From UMGS1696 sp964634795 (lineage in GTDB: Bacteria; Bacillota; Clostridia; Oscillospirales; CAG-272), in assembly GCA_964634795.1 (NCBI GenBank), contig CAZWLL010000049.1, positions 1 through 15,494 of the forward strand: a stretch of 15,494 nt of DNA, in the 5' to 3' direction. The translations under genes were made by a program, and so were the position numbers. The notes under the pieces were generated by a model. The model saw only the letters and a program-made list of their open reading frames with translations. It was not told the origin of the DNA and searched no databases. This document shows, in pieces, positions 14,644-15,494 of the stretch (positions are counted from its first letter, which is position 1; the number at the start of each line of letters is the position of its first letter).

Positions 14644-15204
14644 ATGAAGAATTTCAGAAAAATCCTGTCATTGCTTTTGACGGTGCTCATCATAATGCCG
14701 TTTGTTACATCGTGCGGTCTTGATGACGCATCGATTGGTATAATAGGCGGTGCGGATGGCCCGACATCGATTATTGTGAGCGGCTTCGGCGAAGAGACAA
14801 GCGATGATGATGCGGAAATTATTTATGAACCTGAGACCGAAGCACTGCCGCTGCTTGACGTAAACGGTACATACGACAGTCGTGATGACGTAGCGCTGTA
14901 CCTGCATATTTACGGTGAGCTTCCGCAGAACTACATAACAAAAGCAGAAGCCAAAAAGCTCGGTTGGGAAGGCGGCTCGGTAGAAAAGTACGCTCCCGGA
15001 AAATGTATAGGCGGTTCGTCATTCGGCAATTACGAGGGTATACTTCCGCAGGATGCAACATATTATGAGTGCGACATAAACACACTCGGCAAGGATTCCC
15101 GCGGAGCCGAAAGGCTTGTATATACGGAAGACGGCTATATATACTACACCGGTGATCACTACGAGAGCTTTGAGCTGCTGTATGAAGGCGGTGAAGAGCA
15201 GTAA
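14644..15204 (+). CDS. Barnase-family ribonuclease carried on a lipoprotein
   Basis: A 186-residue protein. Residues 1-24 are a lipoprotein signal ending FVTSC, with C24 the lipidated cysteine. A 48-residue acidic linker follows, beginning with IGIIGGADGPTSI (31-43). Residues about 72-182 align with mature barnase over its whole length: DDVALYLHIYGELPQNYITKAEAKKLGW, then APGKCIGGSSFGNYEGILP, YECDIN, and TGDHYESF. Active-site residues are kept: K100 (barnase K27), E142 (E73), R153 (R83), R157 (R87) and H172 (H102). R59 is replaced by Y130. It should cleave RNA after guanosine, and is shown outside the membrane, perhaps released for competition or defence. The start has GAGGTGA (14633-14639) 4 nt upstream. 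The barstar start overlaps the stop codon in TAATG, giving an RNase and its inhibitor. Confidence 0.92.
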   Translation: MKNFRKILSLLLTVLIIMPFVTSCGLDDASIGIIGGADGPTSIIVSGFGEETSDDDAEIIYEPETEALPLLDVNGTYDSRDDVALYLHIYGELPQNYITKAEAKKLGWEGGSVEKYAPGKCIGGSSFGNYEGILPQDATYYECDINTLGKDSRGAERLVYTEDGYIYYTGDHYESFELLYEGGEEQ

Positions 15205-15494
15205 TGGTAAAGGGAAGAAAGGTATTCGTCACAATATACTGTGACGCAATAAAGTCAAAGCATGACTTTTATTCCTCGCTTGACGGGATAACACCTGAAT
15301 ATTTCGGAAAAAATCTCGATGCGCTTCATGATGTTCTGACCGAGATAAGCGGCACTGTACGTCTTGTGGATTATGAGAAGCTGCGTGAAAACCTCGGCTC
15401 GTTTGCCGACGGTGTTGCGCGGGTTCTCGATGACAGCAAACGTGAAAACCATGAGTTTGATGTTGAGTTGGATGTCGGCGGATATACTTCAGCT
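15204..15494 (+). CDS. Barstar-family ribonuclease inhibitor (3' end beyond window)
   Basis: The frame opens at ATG 15204, sharing one base with the RNase stop, and stays open for 97 codons to the window edge. It matches barstar, the cytoplasmic inhibitor of barnase, of about 90 residues. PEYFGKNLDALHDVLTE (31-47) corresponds to the barnase-binding helix and loop: Y33, F34, N37, D39 and D43 match barstar Y29, Y30, N33, D35 and D39, while W38 is replaced by H42. D77 fits barstar E76. The final strand HEFDVELD (83-90) should end the fold. The next seven codons (VGGYTSA) are the start of the same repeat that follows the ABC transporter, so the C-terminus has probably been extended by an inserted repeat. 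Translational coupling to the RNase ensures that the inhibitor is made with it. Confidence 0.9.
   Translation, partial: MVKGRKVFVTIYCDAIKSKHDFYSSLDGITPEYFGKNLDALHDVLTEISGTVRLVDYEKLRENLGSFADGVARVLDDSKRENHEFDVELDVGGYTSA
15474..15494 (+). repeat. Structured repeat, copy E (start only, cut by window edge)
   Basis: The last 21 bases begin with GTCGGCGGATATACTTCA, identical over 18 bp to the start of copy A, and run off the window. This shows that the repeat is dispersed, not only tandem. It begins inside the barstar frame. Confidence 0.8.

Overview
The window looks like a chromosomal piece of an anaerobic, low-to-mid-GC Firmicute of the Clostridia type, probably an uncultured gut lineage. The support is a class II aldolase, a YqgA/DUF554 membrane protein, a bacterial acyl-ACP thioesterase, a GH127 arabinofuranosidase, strong AGGAGG-type ribosome binding sites and near-consensus sigma-70 promoters. 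This is a judgement from gene content; no database search was run. A run of exactly 100 N (8166-8265) marks a scaffold gap, so the source is a draft or metagenome assembly.

Layout. 1-3630: a minus-strand GH127 glycosidase diverges from an AraC-type regulator that is followed after 2 nt by pyroglutamyl-peptidase I. 3627-4757: a DNA polymerase III delta-prime-like gene with its own promoter (overlapping the pcp stop codon) and a hairpin terminator. 4771-7969: a regulatory region with a direct repeat, an extended -10 and a palindrome, then a 993-residue MacB/FtsX-type ABC transporter with a very large extracytoplasmic domain. 7971-8502: an array of about 134-bp structured repeats, interrupted by the gap. 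8575-9218 (minus): a membrane-anchored XRE regulator, divergent from an SGNH hydrolase across a region dense in CTAC/GTAG dyads. 10190-12573 (minus): a small HhH protein, a DUF554 membrane protein and a lipoprotein tyrosine phosphatase. 12795-13821: class II fructose-bisphosphate aldolase. 13909-15494: acyl-ACP thioesterase, a barnase-family lipoprotein and a barstar-family inhibitor cut by the window edge.

How the genes may work together. GH127 and the divergent AraC regulator look like a small arabinoside-utilisation unit. The phosphatase lipoprotein and DUF554 protein look co-transcribed. The last two genes form a clear RNase/inhibitor pair: barnase catalytic residues are present behind a lipoprotein signal, and the barstar start codon overlaps the RNase stop.

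The most unusual items are these. (1) A repeat family folds as an outer stem with two inner hairpins and shows compensatory base changes between copies; copies sit directly at gene 3' ends, and one supplies the last codons of barstar. (2) An IGIIGGADGPTSI peptide, the signature of Na+-pumping decarboxylase beta subunits, sits in the linker of the barnase lipoprotein. (3) Eight CTAC/GTAG half-sites lie within about 100 bp between the XRE and SGNH genes. (4) A 16-residue helical periodicity is visible in the extracytoplasmic domain of the ABC transporter.
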